Assembly: GCF_016765795.1 (NCBI RefSeq)
Contig: NZ_JAESVP010000001.1
Span: 1-64,000 of the forward strand
Direction: 5' to 3'
Length of the DNA: 64,000 bases
Source of the DNA: Fuscibacter oryzae
GTDB lineage: Bacteria; Pseudomonadota; Alphaproteobacteria; Rhodobacterales; Rhodobacteraceae
The position numbers and the translations under genes are program-made. This document shows, one piece after another, positions 24,410-33,379 of this stretch. How positions within the stretch are numbered: position 1 is the stretch's first letter; every line of letters starts with the position of its first letter. The notes beneath the pieces were generated by a model. It saw nothing but the letters and a program-made list of their open reading frames with translations, was not told the DNA's origin and did no database searches.

Positions 24410-25086
24410 CACACGACCCTGCCCTGATCCAGCCGAACCACCCGGTCCATCCGGGCGGCAAGTTCCATGTTATGGGTGGCGATCAGAGCTGCAAGCCCCG
24501 TTTCACGCACCAACGCCATCAGTGCCCCGAACACCTGATCAGAGGTAGCCGGATCAAGGTTGCCCGTCGGCTCATCGGCCAGCAAAAGACGCGGCTGATT
24601 GGCCAACGCCCGGCAAAAAGCCACCCGCTGCTGTTCACCCCCCGAAAGGGCCGCAGGCCGGTGGGTGGCACGCGGGGCGACGCCAACGCGGCCCAACAGG
24701 TCCATCGCCCGCGCCTCGGCCTCGGCCTGTCCAGCCCCATTGGCCAGTTGCGGGATCATCACATTTTCCAGCGCGGTGAATTCCGGCAGCAGGTGGTGGA
24801 ACTGATAGACAAAGCCCACCTCCTCGCGCCGCGCCTCGGTGCGCGCCTTGTCCGACAGGCCCACCATGTTCCGCCCGCCAAGGGCGACCGACCCGTGGTC
24901 GGGCGTGTCCAGCAGCCCGGCAATATGCAGCAGCGTCGATTTCCCGGCACCCGAGGGAGCGACCAGCGCCACCACCTCGCCACGCTTGACCTCCAGCGTG
25001 GCGCCGCGCAGCACCGACACCTCTGACGGCTTGCCCCGGTTGTAAACCTTTTCCAGACCGGCCAGTTCCAGCGCAAACTCACTCAT
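24409..25086 (-). CDS. lolD: Lipoprotein-releasing ABC transporter ATP-binding protein
   Basis: ATPase driving release of outer-membrane lipoproteins from the inner membrane. At 225 residues it contains Walker [10 protein letters not shown] (about 41-49), the signature LSGGEQQRV and Walker B LLLADEP, followed by the H-loop IATHN. It overlaps the permease gene by 8 bases (25079-25086), typical of lolC-lolD. Downstream it overlaps the cytochrome c gene. MacB-type exporters share this fold but the synteny with lolC and proS favours LolD. Confidence 0.9.
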   Translation of the reverse strand: MSEFALELAGLEKVYNRGKPSEVSVLRGATLEVKRGEVVALVAPSGAGKSTLLHIAGLLDTPDHGSVALGGRNMVGLSDKARTEARREEVGFVYQFHHLLPEFTALENVMIPQLANGAGQAEAEARAMDLLGRVGVAPRATHRPAALSGGEQQRVAFCRALANQPRLLLADEPTGNLDPATSDQVFGALMALVRETGLAALIATHNMELAARMDRVVRLDQGRVV

Positions 25087-26362
25087 AGCGCAGCGCCTCC
25101 ACCGGGTTCATGCGGGCCGCGCGGCGGGCCGGAAAGATCGTGACGGCAAAGGACAGGATCAGCGACAGGATCGCCGCCGACATCACATCATGCCACTGCA
25201 ACTTGGCGCTTAAATGATAGATCGGCCGGACCGAAGGGTCCCAGACCCCGCCGCCCGCAACCCAGTTGATCCAGTCGAAAATCGCGGTAAAGTTCAGCGC
25301 GAACAGGCAGCCCAGCACGATCCCCATGATCGTACCCGCCAGCCCGGTGACCGCCCCGCACAGAAAGAACACCCGCAGAATGGCGCCCTCTGTCAGCCCC
25401 ATTGTGCGCAAGATGCCGATGTCACGGCCCTTGTTTTTCACCAGCATCACAAGCCCTGAAATGATGTTCATCGAGGCGATCAGCACCAGAATCGACATCA
25501 GGATGAACATCATGTTGTCTTCCACCGTCAGGGCGCGCAGGTAATTGCCCGCGCCATCCTTCCACGTCCAGACCATCGCGTTCTGGCCGCCCGCAGCCAG
25601 CAGGGTATCGCCATATTTTTCTACGTTTTCGGGGTCTTCGACCATGACCTCAAATTCATCGGCCCGGCCTTCGGCGTTGAAATAGGCCTGCGCCTCGGCA
25701 AAGGGCAGATAAGCGCGGGTGCGGTCGATGTCGGGGCTGCCGGTGGTGAAGACATAGGTCACGGTATAGGCGTTGACGCGGGGGGACGTGCCAAACGCGG
25801 TCTTGACCCCATCTGCCGAAATCAGCCGCACCTTGTCGCCCACACCCACGTTCAGATCGCGCGCAATGCCCGCGCCCAAGGCGATGCCGTTCGGAAACTG
25901 CGCCAAATCGCCCATGTCATCACCACCGCCCGCAATGCTGGGAATGGTCGCCACATCCTCGGGCTTCATGCCAAAGATTTCTGCGCCCGAGTTTTGCCCG
26001 TTGGCCGAAATCATCACCTGCCCGCGCACCACGGGCGCGGCCCGCGTCACCCCCGGCACGGCGGCCAGTTGTGCGGCCACCGCGTCATAATCGGCAAAGC
26101 CGCGGCTCATCTGGCCCTGCGCGTCCATCTGACCCGATGAATACACCGTCACATGGGCATTGGCCCCCAGAATGGTGTTGACGAATTCCGACCGGAACCC
26201 CGCGCGCACCGCCATGGTGGCAATCAGCGCAAAAACCGCCAACGTGATGCCGATCACGCTGATCCAGGTCATCACCGATACCCCGCCTTCGGCCCTCCGG
26301 GCGCGCAAATAGCGCCAGGCAATCATGAATTCAAAGCGCGAAAAGGGGCGGGTGCTGGCCAA
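25079..26362 (-). CDS. lolC: Lipoprotein-releasing ABC transporter permease
   Basis: A 427-residue LolC/LolE-type permease of the FtsX family. An N-terminal membrane segment follows [13 protein letters not shown] (9-21), a large periplasmic domain occupies about 50-260, and three membrane segments lie in the C-terminal part, ending with the conserved [18 protein letters not shown]. It mediates transfer of mature lipoproteins to the periplasmic carrier LolA. In most Rhodobacterales it directly follows proS; here about 2.2 kb carrying three other genes intervenes. Confidence 0.9.
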   Translation of the reverse strand: MASTRPFSRFEFMIAWRYLRARRAEGGVSVMTWISVIGITLAVFALIATMAVRAGFRSEFVNTILGANAHVTVYSSGQMDAQGQMSRGFADYDAVAAQLAAVPGVTRAAPVVRGQVMISANGQNSGAEIFGMKPEDVATIPSIAGGGDDMGDLAQFPNGIALGAGIARDLNVGVGDKVRLISADGVKTAFGTSPRVNAYTVTYVFTTGSPDIDRTRAYLPFAEAQAYFNAEGRADEFEVMVEDPENVEKYGDTLLAAGGQNAMVWTWKDGAGNYLRALTVEDNMMFILMSILVLIASMNIISGLVMLVKNKGRDIGILRTMGLTEGAILRVFFLCGAVTGLAGTIMGIVLGCLFALNFTAIFDWINWVAGGGVWDPSVRPIYHLSAKLQWHDVMSAAILSLILSFAVTIFPARRAARMNPVEALRYE

Positions 26363-26506
26363 GGTTCTGCTCTTTCGTTTTGCCGCGCACAGTGATGCGG
26401 GGGGGGCGAAAGGTCAAGGCAAGCAAGCCCTGCCCCGATTGACGCGCGATCACGCCTTGGTCATCCTGTCCAAGTTGGGCAGAACCATCAGACAGGGGCC
26501 TATGCG

Positions 26507-26968
26507 ATGAAAATGGACCTGCACCGCAGTTCTGCCGCGCCCGATGGCATCTGGATCACCAACGAATATTTCTCGGGGCATCTGCATCAAACCCTGCCCA
26601 GCGTGTTCCGGTCGATCGCGACGATCTGCAACAGCAATTCTGGCGTCAGCGATTTCTACATCGGCGTGGCCAGCGGGATCGACTATTTCGAGGCGCTGAA
26701 AAGCCGGATTGATGCCCGCAAGATCGCCTGGGGCGTGACGCATATGTATCTGCTTTATGGCTCCTCTAGCGAACGGTACACCCGCGCCATGGAACATGCG
26801 ATCGAGGCGCATTTCAGCGGCAAAGAACAGCGCGCCAATATCCGGCCCGAGGCGTTTTCTGGCTTCAACCACCCGCCCGCCACCTTTCGCAACGCCACCG
26901 GCGGTGGGGGCGGCCGACGCGGGCAATCTGGCAACTATTTTCTTTATCTGGCGTTTCGCAAGGCCTGA
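26507..26968 (+). CDS. Hypothetical protein, possible GIY-YIG-like fold
   Basis: I do not firmly recognise this 153-residue protein. Features seen: FYIGVASG (about 50-57) resembling the YIG half of a GIY-YIG nuclease, an Arg within the following helix (LKSRID), a glutamate in a helix further on (AMEHAIEAHF), and an Asn followed by a glycine run (NATGGGGG) before a final strand. That order of Y, R, E, N matches the GIY-YIG active-site order, but the GIY half is unclear, so this is a suggestion only. It is the only plus-strand gene in the lolC side of the interval and has no visible partner. Confidence 0.4.
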   Translation: MKMDLHRSSAAPDGIWITNEYFSGHLHQTLPSVFRSIATICNSNSGVSDFYIGVASGIDYFEALKSRIDARKIAWGVTHMYLLYGSSSERYTRAMEHAIEAHFSGKEQRANIRPEAFSGFNHPPATFRNATGGGGGRRGQSGNYFLYLAFRKA

Positions 26969-26970
26969 CC

Positions 26971-27462
26971 TCAAGCCACGCCGCGCCGCCGGAAGGGCAT
27001 CAGCAGCAGGCCCAGAATGCCGCCCGTTCCCAGCCAGCCGCCCAGATAGCCTGCCACGGCGCATAAGGCGCCATCCATCGTCACCGGCATGGCCGGGCGA
27101 AAATCATCCCAGGTGGCGGCAAGGGTCTGCGGGTCGGCCAGACGCTGCGGCATGGTCAGGCGGGCCAGCGGCGTCGCCTCGCGCAGCGCCGCCAGATTGG
27201 CCGACAGCCGGTCATAGCGGGCAAAGGTCTGCGCCACATCGGCACGCTGATCGTCCAGAAAGGCCGTGCCCGTGATCTGCGCCAGCGCCGCCTCGCGGCT
27301 TAACCCATTCGCTGCCGCCGTCGCGTCAAACCCCACTACCACCAGCCGCAAGGCATCCACCTGCCCAGCCAGTCGTTGCAGATATTGCTGCGAAAACTCG
27401 GGAAACTGCGACAATCCCGCCGCTCCCGCCACGCCGCCCACCACCGCCAGAACCCGGATCAT
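26971..27462 (-). CDS. DUF2937-family membrane protein
   Basis: A protein of about 163 residues that I place in the DUF2937 family. An N-terminal hydrophobic segment (MIRVLAVVGGVAGAAGLSQF) precedes the typical FSQQYLQRLAGQVDALRLVV block, a helical periplasmic middle part, and a C-terminal membrane segment with GGWLGTGGILGLLL. Function unknown; such proteins are thought to be small inner-membrane proteins. The ATG at 27460-27462 was chosen because the signal-like segment starts there. Its stop lies 2 bases from the end of the convergent hypothetical gene. Confidence 0.7.
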   Translation of the reverse strand: MIRVLAVVGGVAGAAGLSQFPEFSQQYLQRLAGQVDALRLVVVGFDATAAANGLSREAALAQITGTAFLDDQRADVAQTFARYDRLSANLAALREATPLARLTMPQRLADPQTLAATWDDFRPAMPVTMDGALCAVAGYLGGWLGTGGILGLLLMPFRRRGVA

Positions 27463-27506
27463 CGCGCACCCCGCCTTTGGCACAAGGCTGACCCCGGCCA
27501 GCCGGA

Positions 27507-28397
27507 TTGTCAAACACTGCCGCCCTGCAACTGCCGTCGCTTGCCCCTCTGGCCCCGCTGGCGCATTGGCTGTTGAACATGCGCCCGACGGGCGAACACC
27601 GGGGTGGCATGTTCATCGAGGCGACTGGCACCGCCGATAACCGCCCCGTCACCCGCAGCTGGCATCTGCTGGCCGAAGGTGATGACGGCCCCCTTATCCC
27701 CTCGATGACGGTGGAGCGGATCATCCGCCACTGGCTGAACGGTCAGCCCCCCGCCCCCGGTGCTCGCGCCGCCCTTGGCGCCCTGACCCTTGCCGATTAC
27801 GAAGCGGCCTTCGCCCGCCGCACCATCACCACCGGCTGGCGCGACGACGCGCCCGATGCGCTTTATCCCACCACCCTTGGCCCCGCCTTCGCCCATCTGC
27901 CCGAAACGCTGCGACGCCTGCACCAACCCGGTGCGCGCGCCATATGGCAAGGTCAGGCGCAGGTCACGCGCGGCAAGGGGCGCATCGCCGCCCTTGTCGC
28001 CCGCCTGTTCGGCTTTCCCGCCGCAGGGGTGCAGCCTGTCACCGTGACATTCACCACCGACGAGACCGGCCGCGAAAGCTGGAGCCGCGTTTTCGGCACG
28101 TCCCGCATGCGCTCTACCCAAGAGGCCGGACGCGGCGCGATGCGCCACCTTGTCGTTGAACGCTTCGGCCCGTTTGCCTTTGGCCTTGCCCTGCAACTGC
28201 GGGAAAGGCGGCTGAACATTATCCCTCGCAGGTGGTCACTGTTCGGCTTGCCCCTGCCCCGCGCCCAGCTGCCCGGTGGCGACGCGTGGGAGGAAGAGAC
28301 TGATGGCACATTCCGCTTTCATGTGGAAATCACCTTGCCGCTGATCGGCCCGGTGGTGACCTATGAAGGCTGGCTGGAGTCGCAAGGTGGTGCGTGA
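27507..28397 (+). CDS. DUF4166 protein, apparently 5'-truncated saccharopine-dehydrogenase fusion
   Basis: The 296-residue frame ends in a DUF4166 domain (about 115-296; RVFGTSRMRSTQEAG, FRFHVEITLPLIGPVVTYEG). Its first 100 residues (GGMFIEATGTADNRPVTRSW, DGPLIPSMTVERIIR) look like the end of a saccharopine-dehydrogenase-like domain that normally precedes DUF4166 in proteins of about 540 residues. The NADP-binding Rossmann part is missing: an in-frame stop lies at 27489 and only a weak TTG start (27507) is available, with an ATG at 27579 as alternative. It may be a decayed remnant or a short functional protein. Confidence 0.55.
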   Translation: MSNTAALQLPSLAPLAPLAHWLLNMRPTGEHRGGMFIEATGTADNRPVTRSWHLLAEGDDGPLIPSMTVERIIRHWLNGQPPAPGARAALGALTLADYEAAFARRTITTGWRDDAPDALYPTTLGPAFAHLPETLRRLHQPGARAIWQGQAQVTRGKGRIAALVARLFGFPAAGVQPVTVTFTTDETGRESWSRVFGTSRMRSTQEAGRGAMRHLVVERFGPFAFGLALQLRERRLNIIPRRWSLFGLPLPRAQLPGGDAWEEETDGTFRFHVEITLPLIGPVVTYEGWLESQGGA

Positions 28398-28521
28398 AAT
28401 CACACACCCTACTCTGCGGCAATGTTTGGAGTAGACGGCATGATTCACACGCAGCCCCAAAAACAAAAGGGCTGGCGAAACCTTAGTAAGTCACGCCAAC
28501 CCTATTTACTTCAATACCTTA

Positions 28522-28549
28522 CCTCAGATTTCACGCGTGAAATCTGAGG
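28522..28549. repeat. Perfect 28-bp palindrome downstream of proS
   Basis: CCTCAGATTTCACG (28522-28535) and CGTGAAATCTGAGG (28536-28549) are perfectly complementary with no spacer. It lies 10 bases past the proS stop in the 162-base spacer between convergent genes. On RNA it would fold into a strong stem, so a terminator role is plausible. The same spacer holds a GTGCGTGA/TCACACAC near-palindrome at 28391-28407 related to the 8586 repeat. Confidence 0.6.
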
Positions 28550-28559
28550 GGAAACAGGG

Positions 28560-29897
28560 TCAGACGCCTGCGTAAATCTGCGCGATGCGGTCCACTGCCG
28601 CCTCGGGCGACATCTCTTCGGACTCCCCGGTCCGCCGGCTGGTCAGCTCCACCACGCCATTGGCCAACCCGCGCGGGCCGACCGTGATGCGCCAGGGCAG
28701 GCCGATCAGGTCCATCGTGGCGAATTTCGCGCCTGCGCGTTCGTCGCGGTCGTCGTAAAGCGGCTCCAGCCCCTTGGCCAGCAGCGCTTTTTCCAGACCG
28801 GCACAGGCGGCATCGGCGGCCCCGTCACCCTGTTTCAGGTTCACGATCCCCACCGGGAATGGGGTCACCCCTTCGGGCCAGATGATGCCCTTGTCGTCAT
28901 GGCTGGCTTCGATGATCGCGCCCAGCAGGCGGGAAACGCCGATACCGTGGCTGCCCATTTCGACCGGAACCTTGTTGCCCTCTTTGGTGACAACCGTGGC
29001 GCCCATGGCTTCGGAATATTTGGTGCCGAAATAGAAGATCTGGCCCACCTCAATCCCGCGGGCGACCTTGCGGCGCTCTTCGGGGATGGCGTCGAACAGG
29101 GCGGCATCGTGGGTTTCATCGGTGCGGGCGTAAAGGGTGGTGAACTCTTTGCAGACCGCTGCCACCTGTTCGCGGTTGTCATAATCAACGTCGCGGTTGC
29201 CCAGCTTCAGCTCGGTCACGGCGCTGTCGAAGAACACCTCCGACTCGCCCGTGCTGGCCAGAACCAGAAACTCATGCGTGTCATCGCCGCCAATCGGGCC
29301 GGAATCGGCGCGCATCGGAATCGCGGTCAGGCCCATCCGTTCATAGGTGCGCAGATAGCTGACCATGTGGCGGTTATAGGCGTGCAGCGCCGACTCGCGG
29401 TCCACATCAAAGTTATAGCCGTCCTTCATCAGGAACTCGCGGCCCCGCATCACGCCGAACCGGGGGCGCATCTCATCGCGGAACTTCCACTGGATGTGAT
29501 ACAGCGTCATCGGCAGATCTTTGTAGCTGTTCACATGGCTGCGGAAGATGTCGGTGATCATCTCCTCGTTCGTCGGGCCATACAGCATCTCGCGGTCTTG
29601 CCGGTCCTTGATGCGCAGCATTTCCTGACCGTAATCGTCATAACGGCCCGACTCTCGCCACAGGTCAGCCGGTTGCAGCGTGGGCATCAGCAGCGGAATA
29701 TGCCCGGCGCGCACCTGTTCTTCATGCACGATCTGCTCGATCCGCTTCAGCACGCGGTAGCCCAAGGGCAGCCAGGAATAAATACCCGCCGCCTGCTGCT
29801 TGATCATCCCCGCCCGCAGCATGTAGCGGTGCGAGACGATCTGCGCCTCGGCGGGGTTTTCCTTCAGGACGGGCAGAAAATAGCGGGACAGACGCAT
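28560..29897 (-). CDS. proS: Prolyl-tRNA synthetase
   Basis: Class II aminoacyl-tRNA synthetase that charges tRNA-Pro. At 445 residues it is the short alphaproteobacterial type lacking the roughly 180-residue editing (INS) insertion of the E. coli enzyme, so mischarged Ala-tRNA-Pro must be cleared by a separate deacylase. Motif stretches include [13 protein letters not shown], the class II motif 2 region [19 protein letters not shown], and [15 protein letters not shown] of motif 3, and a C-terminal anticodon-binding domain follows. The ATG at 29895-29897 follows GAGGTTTCCG. Confidence 0.93.
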   Translation of the reverse strand: MRLSRYFLPVLKENPAEAQIVSHRYMLRAGMIKQQAAGIYSWLPLGYRVLKRIEQIVHEEQVRAGHIPLLMPTLQPADLWRESGRYDDYGQEMLRIKDRQDREMLYGPTNEEMITDIFRSHVNSYKDLPMTLYHIQWKFRDEMRPRFGVMRGREFLMKDGYNFDVDRESALHAYNRHMVSYLRTYERMGLTAIPMRADSGPIGGDDTHEFLVLASTGESEVFFDSAVTELKLGNRDVDYDNREQVAAVCKEFTTLYARTDETHDAALFDAIPEERRKVARGIEVGQIFYFGTKYSEAMGATVVTKEGNKVPVEMGSHGIGVSRLLGAIIEASHDDKGIIWPEGVTPFPVGIVNLKQGDGAADAACAGLEKALLAKGLEPLYDDRDERAGAKFATMDLIGLPWRITVGPRGLANGVVELTSRRTGESEEMSPEAAVDRIAQIYAGV

Positions 29898-29966
29898 CGG
29901 AAACCTCATCAGACCGGGTTGGCCGTTCCTAGCCCCTAGGCGGCGCGCAGGCAAGCGGGGCCGGGA

Positions 29967-30620
29967 TCAGTCGCGCGGATTGCCCCGGAAAAGCCAGCCC
30001 GCAAAGCCCGCCGCCAGCAGGGCTCCCGCCACTTGGGCCAGCGCAAAGCCCGGCACGTCCTGCGGGCGGATACCGGCAAAGCTGTTGGTCAGGCTGCGCG
30101 CAATCGTCACCGCCGGGTTGGCAAAGCTGGTCGAGGCGGTGAACCAATAGGCCCCAACGATATACAGCGCCACCAGTCGCGGCAGGTCGGCACGGTGCAG
30201 GCCACCCAGAATGACGGCGATCAGGCCGAAACTTGCCACCCCCTCGGCCAGCCATTGCGCCCCGCCCGTGCGCACGGTTTCGCCAATCTGCACCAGCGGC
30301 AGGCCGAACATCGCATGCGCCAACAGGGTTCCGGCAACCGCCCCCATGATCTGCGCCGCCACATAGCCCAGCGCCAGACCGGGGCGGATTGCCCGCCGCA
30401 GCGCGAACACCAGCGTTACCGCCGGGTTCAGATGCGCGCCCGACACCGGCGCCAGCAGGCTGATCAGTACGATCAGAACCGCCCCCGTCGCCAGCGCATT
30501 TGCCAAGAGCGCCAGCGCCTGATCCCCGGTCATCGCGGTTGCCATCAGCCCCGATCCGACCACGGTTGCCACCAGCAGACAACTGCCGAAACCTTCGGCC
30601 ACCAAGGCGCGGGCGGTCAT
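29967..30620 (-). CDS. aqpS: Aquaglyceroporin linked to arsenic resistance (AqpS-like)
   Basis: A 217-residue MIP-family channel with two NPA motifs (HLNPAV at about 64-69 and FANPAV in the second half) and six hydrophobic segments. In Sinorhizobium, AqpS in an ars operon lets arsenite made by ArsC diffuse out of the cell. The same logic applies here because the ATG at 30618-30620 overlaps the arsC stop (ATGA) and no arsB or acr3 pump gene is present. The start was set at that overlap; the upstream extension is the antisense-like continuation through arsC. Confidence 0.85.
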   Translation of the reverse strand: MTARALVAEGFGSCLLVATVVGSGLMATAMTGDQALALLANALATGAVLIVLISLLAPVSGAHLNPAVTLVFALRRAIRPGLALGYVAAQIMGAVAGTLLAHAMFGLPLVQIGETVRTGGAQWLAEGVASFGLIAVILGGLHRADLPRLVALYIVGAYWFTASTSFANPAVTIARSLTNSFAGIRPQDVPGFALAQVAGALLAAGFAGWLFRGNPRD

Positions 30621-31108
30621 GCCCCGGCCTGACCGATCTGATCCAGATGCTGCTTCAGCGACATGGCATCCAGCGTGGCAATCGGCAGGCTGGTGAACAG
30701 CAGTATCCGGTTGCGCAGCGCGCGGTAGGTATCGGCAAAGGCCAGATGTATGTCGATGTCGCTGCCCGTCACCGCGGCCGGATCGGGCAGGCCCCAATGG
30801 GCGGTCATCGGCTGGCCGGGCCAGTAGGGGCATTCCTCGGCCGCGGCGGAATCGCAGACGGTAAAGACAAAATCCATCTTGGGTGCCTCGGGCGCGGCAA
30901 ATTCATCCCAGCTTTTCGAGCGGGCAAAGCCGATGTCATGGCCGTTTCCCGCCAGCACCTGCAAGGCAACGGGATGGGGTTCGCCCTTGGGCCACGATCC
31001 GGCTGAATAGGCGTTGAACCGGCCTGCACCCTCGGCGTTCAGGATGCCTTCGGCAAGGATCGACCGGGCAGAATTGCCCGTGCAAAGAAACAGGACGTTG
31101 TAGGGCAT
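30617..31108 (-). CDS. arsC: Arsenate reductase, low-molecular-weight phosphatase type
   Basis: Reduces arsenate to arsenite. The 163-residue protein opens with VLFLCTGNSARS, where Cys9 and Arg15 form the C-x5-R phosphatase-like loop. FVFTVCDSAAAEECPYWPG supplies the redox-active cysteines of the thioredoxin-coupled ArsC group, and a downstream aspartate is present in LPDPAAV. It lies 7 bases after arsR and overlaps aqpS, so the three genes form one operon. Confidence 0.9.
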   Translation of the reverse strand: MPYNVLFLCTGNSARSILAEGILNAEGAGRFNAYSAGSWPKGEPHPVALQVLAGNGHDIGFARSKSWDEFAAPEAPKMDFVFTVCDSAAAEECPYWPGQPMTAHWGLPDPAAVTGSDIDIHLAFADTYRALRNRILLFTSLPIATLDAMSLKQHLDQIGQAGA

Positions 31109-31115
31109 GAAATCC

Positions 31116-31460
31116 TCAGCAGGTGGTGCAGTTGGCTAGGGCCAGCCCGTCGATCAACGGGCGGCAAAGATCTGGCTGACCGCCGCAGCAATCCTCCATC
31201 AGGAACCCCAACAGGCGGCCCATGCCCTCCATGTCGGCGAAATAGCGGATCGAGCGGCCTTCGCGCTGCGCCCGCACCATTCCGGCCTGCGCCAGAATGG
31301 CCAGATTGCTGGACAGGCTGTTCTGCCGCTGGCCCAGCGCCTCGGCGATTTCCCCGGCGCAAAGCCCCCCCTGACCGGTGCGCACCAACAGGCGGAAAAC
31401 ATCCAGCCGGGCTTCCTGACCAAGGGCCGACAGCGCGGCAAGGGCGATTCTTTTATCCAT
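31116..31460 (-). CDS. arsR: ArsR-family metalloregulator
   Basis: A 114-residue winged-helix repressor. The recognition region is AGEIAEALGQRQNSLSSNLA (about 36-55). Unlike E. coli ArsR, the cysteines cluster near the C-terminus (DCCGGQPDLC at about 90-99 and NCTTC at the end), the pattern of ArsR proteins that bind As(III)/Sb(III) through C-terminal cysteines. First gene of arsR-arsC-aqpS. A short inverted repeat at 31463-31478 immediately upstream is the likely operator. Confidence 0.88.
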   Translation of the reverse strand: MDKRIALAALSALGQEARLDVFRLLVRTGQGGLCAGEIAEALGQRQNSLSSNLAILAQAGMVRAQREGRSIRYFADMEGMGRLLGFLMEDCCGGQPDLCRPLIDGLALANCTTC

Positions 31461-31462
31461 AA

Positions 31463-31478
31463 ATCGAGAATACTCGAT
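31463..31478. promoter_or_regulatory. Candidate ArsR operator
   Basis: ATCGAGAATACTCGAT has perfect 6-bp arms around a 4-base spacer and lies directly upstream of the arsR start, followed by the A+T-rich ATATTGATATAC likely to contain the promoter. Position and symmetry fit autoregulation by ArsR. Confidence 0.6.
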
Positions 31479-31556
31479 ATATTGATATACAGCAATCTAC
31501 CTTGACCACCGCCGCCCCGCTTGCCAAATCAGAACCCAGCCGCGAGGAGAGCGCCC

Positions 31557-32642
31557 TTGTCCCTTACCGTCCGCGAACAGGTTCGATACTGGGGCATCGC
31601 CGCCGTGGTGTTCCTCGTCACACTGTGGCTGTTGGGCGATGTGATGCTGCCCTTCGTGGTGGGCGGGGCGATGGCCTATTTCCTCGACCCAGTCGCCGAC
31701 CGGCTGGAACGGGCTGGCCTTGGCCGGACGGCAGCCACCTCGGTCATCACGCTGGTGGCGGTGCTGCTGATGGGACTTTTGGTGCTGGCGGTCATTCCCA
31801 CGCTGATCAACCAGTTGATCGCACTGGTCAACGCCGCGCCAGAAATTGCCCGCAAGCTGCAAACCCTGCTGACCGAGAAATTCCCCAGCCTGAATGACGA
31901 CACCTCTGCCATTCGCGAAACGCTGGCCAAGATTGCCACCACCATCCAGTCCAAGGGCGGCGCACTGGCCGAGGGGCTGATCGCCTCGATCATGGGGGTG
32001 ATTTCGGCGGCGGTGTTCATTCTGGTGGTGCCGGTGGTGGCCTTTTATCTGCTGCTGGACTGGGACCACATGGTCGAGCGTGTCGACAGCATGCTGCCGC
32101 GCGATCATGCGCCCGTGGTGCGGCGCCTTGCGCGCGAGATCGACGGCGTGCTGTCCTCGTTCATTCGGGGCCAGTTGTCGGTGTGTCTGGTGCTGGGGCT
32201 GTATTACTCGGTCGCGCTGATGCTGGCGGGGTTGCAGTTCGGGTTGGTGGTCGGGGCGATTGCCGGAATGATCACCTTCATCCCCTATATCGGGGCCATC
32301 GTCGGCGGGGCGCTGGCGATTGGTCTGGCGCTGTTCCAGTTCTGGGGCGACTGGGTTTCCATCGGCATTGTCGCGGGCATTTTTGGTGTGGGCCAGTTTC
32401 TGGAAGGCAACGTGCTGACGCCCAAGCTGGTCGGCCATTCGGTCGGACTGCATCCGGTCTGGCTGCTGTTCGCTTTGTCAGCCTTTGGCACCTTGTTCGG
32501 TTTTGTCGGCATGCTGGTGGCGGTGCCGGTCGCGGCCAGCCTGGGGGTGCTGATCCGCTTTGGCCTTGGGCGTTATAAGGACAGCATCCTGTATCGCGGC
32601 ACCCATCCCGCAGATGGACCCGCCAACGAGGATGCGGCGTGA
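31557..32642 (+). CDS. AI-2E-family transporter
   Basis: A 361-residue polytopic membrane protein of the AI-2E exporter/PerM family. Hydrophobic segments occur at about 10-30, 55-80, 140-170 and across the C-terminal half; the conserved VPYIG-type motif appears as FIPYIGAIVGG and later GHSVGLHPVWLLFAL. The substrate is unknown: family members include ion exchangers as well as the AI-2 exporter. The TTG at 31557 was taken as start because GAGGAG lies 7 bases upstream; a second TTG at 31521 is less well placed. Its end overlaps hdaA. Confidence 0.8.
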   Translation: MSLTVREQVRYWGIAAVVFLVTLWLLGDVMLPFVVGGAMAYFLDPVADRLERAGLGRTAATSVITLVAVLLMGLLVLAVIPTLINQLIALVNAAPEIARKLQTLLTEKFPSLNDDTSAIRETLAKIATTIQSKGGALAEGLIASIMGVISAAVFILVVPVVAFYLLLDWDHMVERVDSMLPRDHAPVVRRLAREIDGVLSSFIRGQLSVCLVLGLYYSVALMLAGLQFGLVVGAIAGMITFIPYIGAIVGGALAIGLALFQFWGDWVSIGIVAGIFGVGQFLEGNVLTPKLVGHSVGLHPVWLLFALSAFGTLFGFVGMLVAVPVAASLGVLIRFGLGRYKDSILYRGTHPADGPANEDAA

Positions 32643-33322
32643 GCCCACGACAGATGGCCTTCGATCTGGGACATGGCGAAAGCTATGACCGCGCGGGGTT
32701 TTTCCCGTCGCCCGCCAATGCCGGGGCGCTGGCGATGATTGGCGATGATGCAGCATGGCCGGGTGGCAAATTGCTGCTGGTGGGGCCAGAGGGCGCGGGC
32801 AAGACCCATCTGGCCCATATTTGGGCGCTGAATGGTGGGCGCATCGTCGCCTCGCACGACCTGCCGGGGCTGGACCTGCGCAGCCTTGGGCCGCGTGTCG
32901 CGGTAGAGGATGCCGAACTGATCGGCGGCAACCGGGCGGCGGAAGAGGCGCTGTTTCACCTGCACAACCTGATCCTGTCCGCCGCACAGCCCTCTGGTCG
33001 CCTGCTGATCACCGCCCGCACGGCCCCGCGCGACTGGAACCTGCACCTCCCCGACCTGCTGTCGCGGATGCAAGCCACCGCCATCGCCCGGCTGGCCCCG
33101 CCCGATGATGCCCTGCTGGCCGCCGTTCTGGTCAAGCTGTTCGCCGACCGCCAGATTTCGGTGCCACCCAACCTGATCCCCTATCTGGTTGCCCGGATGG
33201 AACGCTCCATCGCCGCCGCGCGCAATCTGGTGGCGCAGCTGGACCGGCTGGCACTGGCAGAGGGACGAGGTGTCACACGCCAACTTGCCGCCGAGATTCT
33301 GGACAGTGCCGGGCGTGAGTGA
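32639..33322 (+). CDS. hdaA: DnaA regulatory inactivator homologue HdaA
   Basis: A 227-residue AAA+ protein related to Hda, which with the sliding clamp stimulates ATP hydrolysis by DnaA after replication starts. RQMAFDL at the N-terminus is a clamp-binding motif (Q-x2-F-x-L type). Walker A GPEGAGKTH is at about 49-57 and the sensor/arginine-finger region follows. The start is a GTG overlapping the end of the transporter gene. The order transporter-hdaA-ppk-ppx is conserved in Rhodobacterales. Confidence 0.85.
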   Translation: MSPRQMAFDLGHGESYDRAGFFPSPANAGALAMIGDDAAWPGGKLLLVGPEGAGKTHLAHIWALNGGRIVASHDLPGLDLRSLGPRVAVEDAELIGGNRAAEEALFHLHNLILSAAQPSGRLLITARTAPRDWNLHLPDLLSRMQATAIARLAPPDDALLAAVLVKLFADRQISVPPNLIPYLVARMERSIAAARNLVAQLDRLALAEGRGVTRQLAAEILDSAGRE

Positions 33323-33379
33323 AACACTGTCCCCGCAACCGTCACATATTCGCCAAAGGCCGCCGGTATCAGCCGCACC

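Noticed and set aside
33327-33345. Pho-box-like pair CTGTCCC and CCGTCAC before ppk
   Set aside because: Each half has a mismatch and the spacing is 12 rather than the usual 11 bases, so PhoB control cannot be supported.
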